Below are positions 1 to 5,990 of a stretch of 7,153 nt of DNA, piece after piece (within the stretch, counting starts at the first letter, position 1; every line of letters starts with the position of its first letter). A program made the translations under genes and the position numbers. Source of the DNA: Nostocoides sp039812405 (GTDB taxonomy: Bacteria > Actinomycetota > Actinomycetes > Actinomycetales > Dermatophilaceae). Under the pieces are notes generated by a model. That model did not search any database, had not been told where the DNA came from, and saw nothing but the letters and a program-made list of their open reading frames with translations. The stretch covers positions 1 to 7,153 of the forward strand of contig JBDIAL010000198.1 of NCBI GenBank assembly GCA_039812405.1, given 5' to 3'.

Positions 1-141
1 ACACACCTCGACCGGCGGGAAGCTGGACTGGATCGAGGTATCCGATGCCCCTCCGGTGGCCCTGACACACCTCGACCGGCGGGAAGCTGGACTGGATCGA
101 GGTATCCGATGCCCCTCCGGTGGCCCTGACACACCTCGACC
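1..141. repeat. 64-bp tandem repeat, two full copies plus a 13-bp partial third
   Basis: Two identical 64-bp units lie head to tail (1-64 and 65-128), each starting acacacctcgacc, and the first 13 bases of the unit recur at 129-141 before the sequence diverges. The array starts at the window edge, so more copies may lie to the left. The unit is not a multiple of three, so it shifts any reading frame through it by one base. The perfect identity means either a recent duplication or an assembly artefact. No inverted repeat or CRISPR-like spacer structure is seen. Confidence 0.95.
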
Positions 142-368
142 CGCTGCGGGCTCGGCTCCGACCGACTGTCTATGACCTCGGACACCGTCTGTCTCCGGCA
201 CCGCCGCATCGACTCCTCGAGACCGTTCTGGTCGCCGTCCACGACATGGCTTCCGGCCCTGCCCTCCGCGCCCTACCCCTCCTGGCAGGCATGGCCCTTC
301 CTCCTGGGGAAGATGACCCGAGTCAGAGCTGTGGCCAGCTTCCCCACCAGGGGTTCGGCGCTCCCTGA
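66..368 (+). pseudogene. Possible C-terminal remnant of an unidentified protein, frame broken by the 64-bp duplication
   Basis: From 66 to a TGA at 366-368 a plus-strand frame is open. It reads TSTGGKLDWIEVSDAPPV and continues through a Leu/Pro/Ala-rich stretch with a plausible helix (RLLETVLVAVHDM). Third codon positions are fairly G/C-rich, but less so than in the tad genes. In the first repeat copy this frame has a TGA at 63-65, while the equivalent peptide continues in another frame. Removing one 64-bp unit would join the frames, so this could be the tail of a gene entering from the left that was broken by the duplication. A GTG at 120 could also start an 82-residue product, but no good ribosome binding site is seen. 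I do not recognise the protein. It does not resemble the remembered C-terminus of the DEAD/DEAH helicase often found near this locus. It may be non-coding. Confidence 0.25.
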
Positions 369-549
369 CCGCCTCCGGCCACCGCCTCCCACCGGGAATA
401 GCTCATCGAGGGGCGCAGCCCCGAGCGGCTGGGGCCAGGCGTCACAGCCTGCAGCATCGCCACAGGCTGTGCGTGGGCCCCGGGCGGCTGGGGTCAGGCG
501 GTGAGCGGGTGGCGGTGGCGCTGCACCTCGCCGCCCGGATGCTCCACGG
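369..549. other. Non-coding 3' flank of the tad operon
   Basis: Together with 1-368 this is the roughly 550-base stretch to the left of the last tad gene. No convincing gene is seen on either strand; the open frames are overlapping and Arg/Pro-rich, as expected of random high-GC sequence. It holds a perfect hairpin at 443-471 (listed separately). It also holds a 17-base near-repeat, gcggctggggYcaggcg, at 425-441 and 484-500, one mismatch apart and flanking that hairpin. Confidence 0.6.
443..471 (-). terminator. Hairpin downstream of the tad operon, terminator candidate
   Basis: The sequence shows a perfect 9-bp stem, cacagcctg (443-451) with caggctgtg (463-471), around an 11-base loop. It lies about 80 bases past the stop of the last minus-strand gene. 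There is no T-tract on either side, so it is not a classical intrinsic terminator; many actinobacterial terminators lack one. The symmetric stem could serve transcription from either side. Its role is inferred from position. Confidence 0.45.
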
Positions 550-930
550 CTACGGAAACGGCGACGGCCCGGCACGGGCTGCGCGCTCCACACTGGTCGG
601 AAGTCCGGGGCCGACGAGCCGCGTCGCGACCGCACAGTGCACCGTCACCGAGGCGTCGACCCCCACCGAGCACCGGAGGAGGATCCCGCCGTTATGGGTC
701 GTCTGTCGACGCGCCGCCGAACAGGCCGCCGTCGTCGACCCCGCGTCGCGCAGGGCGACCGCCCCCGCGAGTGCCGCCAGGTCCGCGGCGGTCGCCGCCC
801 GGTGCGTGGCGACCACCGCGGTGCCCACCATGACGGCCGCACCTCCGACGAGCACGAGGACGCCCAGCACGCCGATGACGAGCACCGTGGCTGATCCCCG
901 GTCTCGACGCCGGTCACTGGTCACTGTCAT
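550..930 (-). CDS. TadG/TadE-like small membrane protein (Rv3654c-type)
   Basis: This 126-residue product matches, from memory, the 'helicase/secretion neighbourhood TadE-like' family (Rv3654c in M. tuberculosis). It is probably a membrane-anchored minor pseudopilin of the Tad apparatus. A basic N-terminus (SDRRRDRG) precedes a hydrophobic segment at about residues 14-40 (ATVLVIGVLGVLVLVGG), then the family-typical THRAATAADLAALAGA at about 42-57, and a short extracytoplasmic tail with four Cys. The G12-S13 junction resembles a prepilin peptidase site, but the usual Glu at +5 is Leu. The chosen ATG has cggggacc about nine bases upstream. In-frame ATGs at 951 and 1002 would add 7 or 24 residues but fall in or beside a repeat array, so the start is uncertain. 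It is the last gene of the operon and is followed by a hairpin. Confidence 0.82.
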   Translation of the reverse strand: MTVTSDRRRDRGSATVLVIGVLGVLVLVGGAAVMVGTAVVATHRAATAADLAALAGAVALRDAGSTTAACSAARRQTTHNGGILLRCSVGVDASVTVHCAVATRLVGPGLPTSVERAARAGPSPFP

Positions 931-947
931 GCTCCCCGGTCCCCGTT

Positions 948-1053
948 CCATCGCTTTCCATCGCTCAGCTCTTCCGGCTCCATCGCTCAGCCTCAGTCCC
1001 ATCGCTCAGCTCTCTTCCGGCTCCATCGCTCAGCCTCAGTTCGATCGCTCAGC
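948..1053 (-). repeat. Compound tandem repeat of a stop/start-like module between the tadE-like and tadG-like genes
   Basis: On the minus strand the 12-mer GCTGAGCGATGG occurs exactly four times (1034-1023, 1010-999, 991-980, 969-958). A one-base variant with GATCG overlaps the stop of the upstream gene (1053-1042), and a shorter piece lies at 957-948. Spacing alternates, so the array is best read as a duplicated unit of 41/43 bp (958-998 and 999-1041). Each exact 12-mer carries TGAGCGATG, a stop codon three bases ahead of an ATG. The array therefore multiplies the translational junction between the two genes. Only some of the ATGs (1002, 951) are in frame with the downstream gene. Confidence 0.9.
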
Positions 1054-1573
1054 CCTCCTCCCCGTCGGTCTCACGGGCGGCGAGCGCCTGGGCGCCCGGG
1101 CGAGGCAGCCCGAGCCAGGCAACGGCTCGGGCGGGCGCGCTGACACGGACGACGACCTCGTCGACCGATCCACCGACTGCGATGGACGCCCCTGACGGGA
1201 GCCCTCGGAGAGCCAGGCTGCGGGCCGTCGCCGGCGCATCACCCCGAGCCACCATGCGCGCGGCGGTGCGGGCCGCATCGACACAGCGGACCTGGGTGAT
1301 CCCGTAGTCCACCGCCCCCAGGACGAGGGCGAGCACGAGCGTGACGGCCGGGATGGCGACGGCCAGCTCGGCCGTCGCCATCCCGCTCTCGCCGACCCGG
1401 GAGGCCACCGGTGTGGAGGCCCGTCGTGTCGTGGGCGCCGGTGTCAGTGACGCTCGTGTCGTGGACGCTCGTGTCGTGGACGCTCGTGTCGTGAGTGCCG
1501 GTTTCGTGGGCGCCGAGGTCGGGAGCTCTCCTACCGGGGGCTCTCGCGTCGAAGCACCTCCTCCCGTCGTCAC
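1049..1573 (-). CDS. tadE: TadE-like pseudopilin with a long repeat-bearing N-terminal linker
   Basis: This 174-residue product corresponds by position and features to the TadE-like proteins (Rv3655c in M. tuberculosis), minor pseudopilins of the Tad system anchored in the cytoplasmic membrane. A type IV prepilin-like motif is visible: G64 followed by MATAE, placing Glu at +5 of the cleaved form. The hydrophobic segment LAVAIPAVTLVLALVLGAV follows at about 70-88. Next comes the family-typical VRCVDAARTAARMVARGD (about 95-112), then a small extracytoplasmic domain. I chose the GTG at 1573 because gaggggg lies nine bases upstream and it begins 16 bases after the pilin stop. This gives an unusual 64-residue leader rich in Thr, Ala, Ser and Arg with three TTRAS repeats (28-42). 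A start nearer residue 55-65 would give a more typical protein but has no visible ribosome binding site. Confidence 0.82.
   Translation of the reverse strand: MTTGGGASTREPPVGELPTSAPTKPALTTRASTTRASTTRASLTPAPTTRRASTPVASRVGESGMATAELAVAIPAVTLVLALVLGAVDYGITQVRCVDAARTAARMVARGDAPATARSLALRGLPSGASIAVGGSVDEVVVRVSAPARAVAWLGLPRPGAQALAARETDGEEG
1449..1493 (-). repeat. 15-bp tandem repeat, three exact copies, inside the tadE-like gene
   Basis: The unit gacgctcgtgtcgtg is repeated three times without a gap or mismatch. It is a multiple of three, so copy-number changes keep the frame. Read in the tadE frame on the minus strand it encodes TTRAS repeats in the leader ahead of the membrane segment. Flanking sequence (caccggtgtc, gtgccggtttcgtg) looks like decayed related units. 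Confidence 0.93.
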
Positions 1574-1589
1574 GCTGTCGAGCCCCCTC
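1574..1589 (-). promoter_or_regulatory. Ribosome binding site deciding the tadE-like GTG start
   Basis: The 16-base gap between the pilin stop and the GTG at 1573 reads GAGGGGGCTCGACAGC on the minus strand. It places a purine-rich gaggggg nine bases ahead of the start. This is the main reason for choosing the long form of the protein. Confidence 0.5.
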
Positions 1590-1826
1590 TCAGCCGCCGA
1601 GCCCGAGCGCGCCGGTGATGACGCTCGCCAGCGCCGATCGCACGGCGCCCGACTTGACGACCGCCATGAGCACGATGGCGAAGCTGACCGCCGCGATCGT
1701 TCCCACGGCATACTCCGCCGTAGTCATGCCGGCCTCGGCGCGGCCCCGGATCCCGTCGATCCCGCGCCGCATGCGATGCCTCCGCATCGTGGCCTGTGTC
1801 CTCGGCGTCACTCGTGGTCGACGCAT
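1590..1826 (-). CDS. Flp/Tad-type major pilin precursor (DUF4244-like, Rv3656c-type)
   Basis: This 78-residue product is probably the structural pilin of this Tad system. A very basic leader of about 33 residues (MRRPRVTPRTQATMRRHRMR) ends at G33. It is followed by MTTAEYAVGT, the Flp prepilin signature with Glu at +5 and Tyr at +6 after the cleaved Gly. The hydrophobic stretch VGTIAAVSFAIVLMAVV follows at about 41-57. A short C-terminus (SALASVITGALGLGG) ends the mature pilin of about 45 residues, a normal size for Flp. The ATG at 1826 has an excellent ggaagg ribosome binding site five bases upstream, stronger than at most genes here, as suits a protein needed in quantity. The longer frame from 1901 is not supported. 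A 159-base gap separates it from tadC. Processing would need a prepilin peptidase, which is not in the window. Confidence 0.9.
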   Translation of the reverse strand: MRRPRVTPRTQATMRRHRMRRGIDGIRGRAEAGMTTAEYAVGTIAAVSFAIVLMAVVKSGAVRSALASVITGALGLGG

Positions 1827-1865
1827 CGTGACCTTCCTTCCGTCGTGGTGCCCGGCCGGTCCGGG
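1827..1865 (-). promoter_or_regulatory. Strong RBS and small hairpin leader of the pilin gene
   Basis: Directly ahead of the pilin ATG the minus strand reads GGAAGGTCACG. Just upstream is a 6-bp stem, gcccgg (1849-1854) with ccgggc (1860-1865), around five bases. The 159-base tadC-pilin gap is by far the largest within the operon. A stem here could mark a processed 5' end or give differential expression of the pilin; no clear promoter is seen. The RBS is seen directly, the rest is inference. Confidence 0.45.
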
Positions 1866-1985
1866 CTCTCGTGTGCTGACCAGGCTCGTCCGACGCCCCA
1901 CGCCGCGGGAGGTGCGCAGCGCTGCTGTGGACGCCGGGGATCGATGTCATGGGCCTGTGGAGGCAGCACGCGGAGGTCTCACCGA

Positions 1986-2675
1986 TCACGGCAGCCCGGC
2001 GAACCCATGCAGCAGATGGAGGACGACGGGCACCACCGTCGTCGCCACGAAGCCGGGCAGGAAGCAGGCGCCCAGGGGAAGCACGAGGAGCACCCCTGCC
2101 CGGGCGAGGGCCGCCTCGACACGGCGGCTCTCGCCGTCCCGGACGACGTCCGCGGCACGCTCGACGAGTGCCGCAGGCGAGACGCCGGCCGTGAGGGCCG
2201 CCTGCCAGGCCAGGGCGGCGGGCGACCACACCGCGGGCGCATATCGCCAGCAGGCGTCCGGGTCGAGACCCCACCGATGGGCCGCGGCGACCGCGCGCAG
2301 CTGCCGGCCGACGGCTCCCTCGAGGCGTGCGGAGACGTCCTCGAGCGCCTCCACCGGGCCACATCCGGAGCGCAGGGCCAGGCCCAGCAGGGTGAGGGCG
2401 TCGGCCACCTCCGTCGCCGTCGCTCCGACTGCCGCGGCAGGCGGCCCCTCAGTGCCTCCCCGACGCCATCGCCCACGCGCGTGCCAGGAGCCGCGGCCGC
2501 TCTCGCCGTGGCGCCCACGCCTCGCGCCCCCGGGGTCACCCGGGCCACCCACCCGGCCACGACCGCCGACGCGGTCACCACCGCCACCGGATGCCCCACC
2601 TGACGCGGGCCAGAGCAGGACCACCCCGACGACACAGACGAGAAGGAGCACGGTGGTCACGAGAGCCGCGGTCAT
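1986..2675 (-). CDS. tadC: TadC-like type II secretion F-family membrane protein
   Basis: This 229-residue product is a T2SSF-type inner-membrane platform protein that would partner TadB and be engaged by the TadA motor. An N-terminal membrane segment (ALVTTVLLLVCVVGVVLLWP, residues 4-23) is followed by a Gly/Arg-rich linker (about 24-78), unusually low in complexity. The F domain follows (ATEVADALTLLGLALRSG and EDVSARLEGAVGRQL), and it ends in the typical hydrophobic pair VLLVLPLGACFLPGFV plus VVPVVLHLL. The ATG overlaps the tadB stop by four bases (ATGA at 2672-2675) and lacks a good ribosome binding site, so translation is probably coupled. It follows tadB and precedes the pilin, matching Rv3657c. 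Confidence 0.88.
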   Translation of the reverse strand: MTAALVTTVLLLVCVVGVVLLWPASGGASGGGGDRVGGRGRVGGPGDPGGARRGRHGESGRGSWHARGRWRRGGTEGPPAAAVGATATEVADALTLLGLALRSGCGPVEALEDVSARLEGAVGRQLRAVAAAHRWGLDPDACWRYAPAVWSPAALAWQAALTAGVSPAALVERAADVVRDGESRRVEAALARAGVLLVLPLGACFLPGFVATTVVPVVLHLLHGFAGLP

Positions 2676-3442
2676 CCGTGCCGCACGGGCCGCGTCGCAG
2701 CAGCCAGCAGCCGTCGGGCCCACCACCAACCGGCCACGGTGAGCCCGACGCCGGCCGCGCAGGCCACGGCGGCAGGAGCCGTGCCGTATGCCTCCCTCAG
2801 GTCCACCCCCGCGAGGGCGGCGACCCCCGGGCCGACGAGCGGCAGGGCGGTGAGCAGCCACATCGAGGCGCGGGGACCGGCCTCAGCGGCTCGCCGACGA
2901 CGATCGGCACCCTCCACCGCGCGCAACGTCCGGGCGCAGGTCGCGACGACCGCGGTGAGCGGCGAACCGCGCTCCCGGCTCATCCACCAGGCCACGAGGA
3001 GCAATCGGGACGGGTCCTCACCTCGCGACGAGGGTGTCGCCGACGGACCCCGGACCGGCGGCATGCTCACCGCTGCCTCGGACGGCGGATCTCCCGGTGG
3101 ATCACCCGCCGGGTGCGGCGGGTCGCCCAGGAGCAGCCCGGCCAGGGCGACCCGGCGGGGGTCGGCCCGTTCCGACGCGCCGACGGTGAGGTCGACGGCT
3201 CGGTCGGCTCCCAGACCGGCCGCCAGACACAGCGCGAGAAGCTCGGCGAACTCGGCGACGACCGCGACGTCCGAGGGCTGCTGATTGCGCCACTCGTGGC
3301 GCAGCCAGTGCTTCCTGGCCCTCGTGGTGCGGGACGGGGCCCCTGTGCGACCGCCATCGCGCCGCAGCAGCGGAGCACGCCACGCGTGGCGGGGCCAGGC
3401 CAGCGTCGCGCCGAGCACGAGGAGGCATACGAGGCCGGTCAT
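2672..3442 (-). CDS. tadB: TadB-like type II secretion F-family membrane protein
   Basis: This 256-residue product is the first of two F-family platform proteins, equivalent to Rv3658c. An N-terminal membrane segment (residues 1-16) leads to the F domain: VAVVAEFAELLALCLAAGLG (60-79), then RGSPLTAVVATCARTLRAVEGADRRRRAAEAG (158-189). Two C-terminal membrane segments, at about 194-212 and 221-240, end in TVAGWWWARRLLAAA. Between the halves of the domain (about 107-145) sits a Pro/Gly/Asp-rich stretch (DPPHPAGDPPGDPPSE and beyond). It is longer than I expect for the family and probably a flexible cytoplasmic loop. The ATG overlaps the tadA stop (ATGA, 3439-3442) with no ribosome binding site, suggesting translational coupling. 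Confidence 0.88.
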   Translation of the reverse strand: MTGLVCLLVLGATLAWPRHAWRAPLLRRDGGRTGAPSRTTRARKHWLRHEWRNQQPSDVAVVAEFAELLALCLAAGLGADRAVDLTVGASERADPRRVALAGLLLGDPPHPAGDPPGDPPSEAAVSMPPVRGPSATPSSRGEDPSRLLLVAWWMSRERGSPLTAVVATCARTLRAVEGADRRRRAAEAGPRASMWLLTALPLVGPGVAALAGVDLREAYGTAPAAVACAAGVGLTVAGWWWARRLLAAATRPVRHG

Positions 3443-4614
3443 CGGGGGCCCGACGTCGGAACGATCGGGACCCGGAGACCACCCCGACCCCCGAGCCTCG
3501 AGGACAGCAGCTCCTCGAGCAGCGGCAGACCCGGACCATCGCCGGAGGGTCCGTCACCGCCGACGACCGCGGGCACGACCGCACCCCGGTCGAGGACCGC
3601 CACCTCCGCGACCCGGCGCCGCGGCCCGTCCCGGTCCAGATGGATGACCAGCTGCACGGCGCTCGCCACCTGGGCCGCCGTCGCCTCCACCGTGAGCCCG
3701 GCCAGCGCTCCGAGCGCGGCGAGGCGGGCGGGGACGTCGGCCGGACGGTTGGCGTGAAGGGTCGCGCAGCCGCCCGCATGACCGGTGTTGAGGGCGGCGA
3801 GCAGCTCGCGGACCTCCGCGCCGCGTGCCTCGCCCACCACGAGCCGATCGGGTCGCATCCGCAGCGCCTGACGGACGAGGTCGACGAGGGTCACCGCGCC
3901 GACTCCCTCGACATTCGCCGCGCGACCCTGGAGGTGGACGACGTGGGGACGGCGGATGGACAGCTCGCGCACGTCCTCGACGACGAGCACCCGGTCCTCG
4001 ACCGCACCGCATCCGAGCAGGGCGGCCAACAGGGTGCTCTTGCCCGTCCCCGTGCCGCCCGTCACGAGGAAGGAGAGGCGGGCGTGCACGACGGCCTCGA
4101 GCAGCAGGCGCATCCGGGCGTCGGCCATGCCTCGGTCGGCGAGCTCCGCGAGGGACCAGCCTCCCCGGCGGGCGATGCGCAGGCTGATATGGGCCCCCGC
4201 GGCGACCACCGGTGGCAGGACGGCGTGCAGTCGGATGCCGCCGGGCAGCTGACCGTCGACCCAGGGCTGGCTGTCGTCGAGCCGCCGCCCGGCGATCCCG
4301 GCGAGGCGGGTCGCGAGGCGCCGCACGGCCTCGGGGCCGTCGACCCGAGTGCCCGCGCGGGCCAGTCCGGTGCCCGCGTCGACCCAGACGGACCCGTCGC
4401 CGTTGACGAGCACGTCGGTCACGCCGTCGGCGACGAGTGGCTCGAGCGGCCCGAGGCCGGTGAGCGCCGCAGCCCATCCGGCCCGCTCCTGGGCTGCTCC
4501 CTGGGCCCCGAGAAGGAGCGCGTCCTCGGCGAGCAGCCGGTCGAGCGCATCGTCGTCAGGGGTGGACCCGGACCGGATGAGTCGGTCGAGCCGGGCATCC
4601 GGGCGCCTCGTCAT
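3439..4614 (-). CDS. tadA: TadA/CpaF-type secretion ATPase
   Basis: This 391-residue product is the hexameric motor ATPase of the Tad pilus (VirB11/PulE superfamily), equivalent to Rv3659c. It would act at the cytoplasmic face of the TadB/TadC platform. Motifs are intact. The N-terminal domain has GLGPLEPLVADGVTDVLVNG (53-72) and RLDDSQPWVDGQLPGGIRLH (111-130). Walker A is GGTGTGKST (186-194), the Asp box VLVVEDVREL (209-218), Walker B RMRPDRLVVGEARG (252-265), and the His box GHAGGCATLHANRP (278-291). The chosen ATG has an excellent aggaggtgg site six bases or fewer upstream and overlaps the ssd stop (ATGA, 4611-4614). The C-terminal tail after residue 350 is Gly/Pro-rich. No long N-terminal extension is present, as usual for the actinobacterial form. 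Confidence 0.95.
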   Translation of the reverse strand: MTRRPDARLDRLIRSGSTPDDDALDRLLAEDALLLGAQGAAQERAGWAAALTGLGPLEPLVADGVTDVLVNGDGSVWVDAGTGLARAGTRVDGPEAVRRLATRLAGIAGRRLDDSQPWVDGQLPGGIRLHAVLPPVVAAGAHISLRIARRGGWSLAELADRGMADARMRLLLEAVVHARLSFLVTGGTGTGKSTLLAALLGCGAVEDRVLVVEDVRELSIRRPHVVHLQGRAANVEGVGAVTLVDLVRQALRMRPDRLVVGEARGAEVRELLAALNTGHAGGCATLHANRPADVPARLAALGALAGLTVEATAAQVASAVQLVIHLDRDGPRRRVAEVAVLDRGAVVPAVVGGDGPSGDGPGLPLLEELLSSRLGGRGGLRVPIVPTSGPR

Positions 4615-5528
4615 GCCACCACCTCCTGCGGCGGATGGCCTGCGGCAAGCGCCGACAGACGGTCCGCCGCGGCATCCAGACCGTGGCTGCGAGCTCCGGG
4701 CGGTATGCCGTGCTCGAGGTCCGCGCGAACACGCGGCTCGTCGGCCCAATGGGCGAGCAGCGGCCACCCCACGTGCGCGGCCACCTCCTCGGCGAGGTCC
4801 CCCAACCGCGCCGGGCCGCGGGTGAGAAGCACGACCCGTGGGCCCGCGTCGAGGGGGCGCACGCCGGCGCCCCAGGATGGGGCCCTGGCGCTGGAGGAGC
4901 GGTCGAGCCGAGGACCGGTGCCCGGGAGGAGCTGCCCGAGGAGCCTCTCGAGGTCGGCCAGATGCCGGACTCCGAGCCCCGCGACGGCGACGAGGGTCCC
5001 GCCGCAGCCGGCCACGAGCCCAGTCCCGAGGGCCGCCATGCCAGGAGTCACCGCGTCGGGCGTCGCCGTCCCGGGGTTCGGTGTCTCGAGGTGCCGGGTC
5101 CCGGTAGTCCCCGTCCCGGGTGCTGCCGCCGCGGCATCCGTCGTCGCGGGAGGTTCGGCTCCGGCGACGAGAACGCCGAGGTCGAGCACCACGAGGTCAC
5201 CGTCGGCGACCAGCCCGCGGACGACGGACCCGAGCACGGCAGGAGGGGGTGGTCCGGCGTCGCCGGCCAGCACGGCATACCTCTCGGTCCGCGGGAGGGC
5301 GGCGAGCACGGCGGCTCCGTCCGCAGCCCCACGCAGGCGAGCGAAGGCCGACCATCGCGGCCCCGGCAGGTGGTCGATGCCGACGTGGACGTCGAGGGCG
5401 CCGCCGGCCGGCGAGGCGTCGACGAGCACCGTGCGGCGCCGGGCCGCACGCCAGGCGAGATGGGCGGCGGCGGTCGATGTCCCGAGCCCGCCCGAGGCTC
5501 CGAGGACCCCGACGACGAGTGCTGTCAT
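4611..5528 (-). CDS. ssd: Ssd/CpaE-like MinD/ParA-family protein, short form
   Basis: This 305-residue product belongs to the actinobacterial CpaE-like group next to tadA (Rv3660c, Ssd, in M. tuberculosis, linked to septum-site control). CpaE proteins help place Tad machinery at the pole. The P-loop GASGGLGTST (10-19) is deviant: neither the ParA/MinD signature Lys nor the usual GK(T/S) Lys is present. VLVDASPAGGALDVHVG (34-50) and DGDLVVLDLG (109-118, Walker B-like) fit the fold. A Thr/Pro/Gly-rich insert at about 127-168 interrupts the domain. Homologues as I remember them carry about 100 residues of receiver-like sequence before the P-loop; here the ATPase domain begins almost at once and no such domain is found upstream. 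Starts at 5603 (ATG) or at a GTG 15 bases upstream are possible; none has a strong ribosome binding site. Confidence 0.87.
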   Translation of the reverse strand: MTALVVGVLGASGGLGTSTAAAHLAWRAARRRTVLVDASPAGGALDVHVGIDHLPGPRWSAFARLRGAADGAAVLAALPRTERYAVLAGDAGPPPPAVLGSVVRGLVADGDLVVLDLGVLVAGAEPPATTDAAAAAPGTGTTGTRHLETPNPGTATPDAVTPGMAALGTGLVAGCGGTLVAVAGLGVRHLADLERLLGQLLPGTGPRLDRSSSARAPSWGAGVRPLDAGPRVVLLTRGPARLGDLAEEVAAHVGWPLLAHWADEPRVRADLEHGIPPGARSHGLDAAADRLSALAAGHPPQEVVA

Positions 5529-5634
5529 GCCCCGACTGTCCACCCGGCGCCGGTTCCTGTCTGCGGCCGTGAGAGGCCTGTGGACGACGACGCCGCATGT
5601 CACGCCCCTGTGGACGAGAGACCTCCATCGGAAG

Positions 5635-5745
5635 GCGGAGATACCGCAGGAGGAAAGGGGACGGCCCCGGTCGGGGTGGGGGCACCCCCCGCCGGGGCCA
5701 GACGCGGAGATACCGCAGGAGGAAAGGGGACGGCCCCGGTCGGGG
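5635..5745. repeat. Two exact 42-bp direct repeats, 69-bp period
   Basis: Copies at 5635-5676 and 5704-5745 are identical (gcggagataccgcaggagga at the left end, ggccccggtcgggg at the right). They are separated by 27 unrelated bases. The 69-bp period is a multiple of three, so overlapping frames on both strands show repeated peptides, but none looks like a real protein. In each copy the right-hand ggccccgg pairs with a ccggggcc just beyond it, so the copy plus its flank forms a hairpin. The second copy ends about 105 bases, and the first about 175 bases, from... the ssd side is the left: the left end of copy one lies about 107 bases upstream of the ssd ATG, in its probable leader or promoter region. 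Confidence 0.93.
5663..5699. terminator. GC-rich nested hairpin at repeat copy one
   Basis: An outer 8-bp stem, ggccccgg (5663-5670) with ccggggcc (5692-5699), encloses an inner 6-bp stem, ggggtg (5673-5678) with cacccc (5683-5688). No T-tract follows on either strand. It could be a terminator, an attenuator or an mRNA leader structure; position upstream of ssd fits a leader element. Confidence 0.35.
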
Positions 5746-5762
5746 GGACAACCGGGGCCGTC
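5729..5762. terminator. Perfect 12-bp hairpin at repeat copy two, terminator or attenuator candidate
   Basis: The stem gacggccccggt (5729-5740) pairs perfectly with accggggccgtc (5751-5762) around a 10-base loop. On the minus strand it is followed by CCCCTTTCC rather than a T-tract. It lies about 200 bases upstream of the ssd start, so it could end read-through from the Fic-like gene or attenuate tad transcription. Confidence 0.45.
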
Positions 5763-5903
5763 GACGCGCCGTGCTCCGGGGGGGAGGAGCAGGTGCGTCG
5801 GTGCTCAACCCCGAAGGGGAGCAACACCTCAATCGTGAGGCATGCGGCATGGTCGCGCAAGTCGAAGATCCCAGGGATTTCCCAGCATCTATCTGGATGA
5901 CCA

Positions 5904-5931
5904 CTGACATATCGCTGAACCGGCGTAAATA
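5904..5931 (+). promoter_or_regulatory. Weak sigma-70-like promoter candidate
   Basis: CTGACA (5904-5909, five of six to TTGACA) and TAAATA (5926-5931, a poor -10) are 16 bases apart, inside the only A/T-richer island of the region. It would fire rightward, toward the hairpin at 6026-6057, with no gene in between. The -10 is weak, so this is only a candidate. Confidence 0.2.
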
Positions 5932-5935
5932 CAGA

Positions 5936-5947
5936 TATCAACTGATA
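5936..5947. promoter_or_regulatory. Operator-like palindrome TATCA-AC-TGATA
   Basis: A perfect 5-bp inverted repeat with a two-base spacer, tatcaactgata, lies in the A/T-rich island upstream of the tad operon. It resembles a dimeric repressor or activator site in size. No regulator gene is in the window. Confidence 0.3.
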
Positions 5948-5990
5948 AGAACCCGGTCCGCTCCTTGCGGCGATACCGGGCGGCCCACAG

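Noticed and set aside
1..141. CRISPR array
   Set aside because: The 64-bp units are directly contiguous with no spacers, are too long for typical repeats, and no cas genes are nearby.
1827..1985. Extra small gene between tadC and the pilin (frame extending the pilin to 1901)
   Set aside because: The strong ribosome binding site lies ahead of the ATG at 1826, and the extension has no site and no hydrophobic or conserved feature.
1341..2742. Two long overlapping plus-strand frames of about 415-420 codons opposite tadE, the pilin and tadC
   Set aside because: They overlap each other and clear minus-strand genes, and their Arg/Pro/Ala-rich content is typical of antisense frames in high-GC DNA.
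5578..5617. DnaA-box-like motifs (two copies of TCGTCCACA on the minus strand)
   Set aside because: Each has one mismatch to the actinobacterial TTGTCCACA consensus, there are only two close together, and no dnaA, dnaN or other origin context is present.
3640..5838. Very long plus-strand open frame (732 codons) opposite tadA and ssd
   Set aside because: It is antisense to two recognised genes, has no family resemblance, and its length follows from the strong codon bias of the minus-strand genes.
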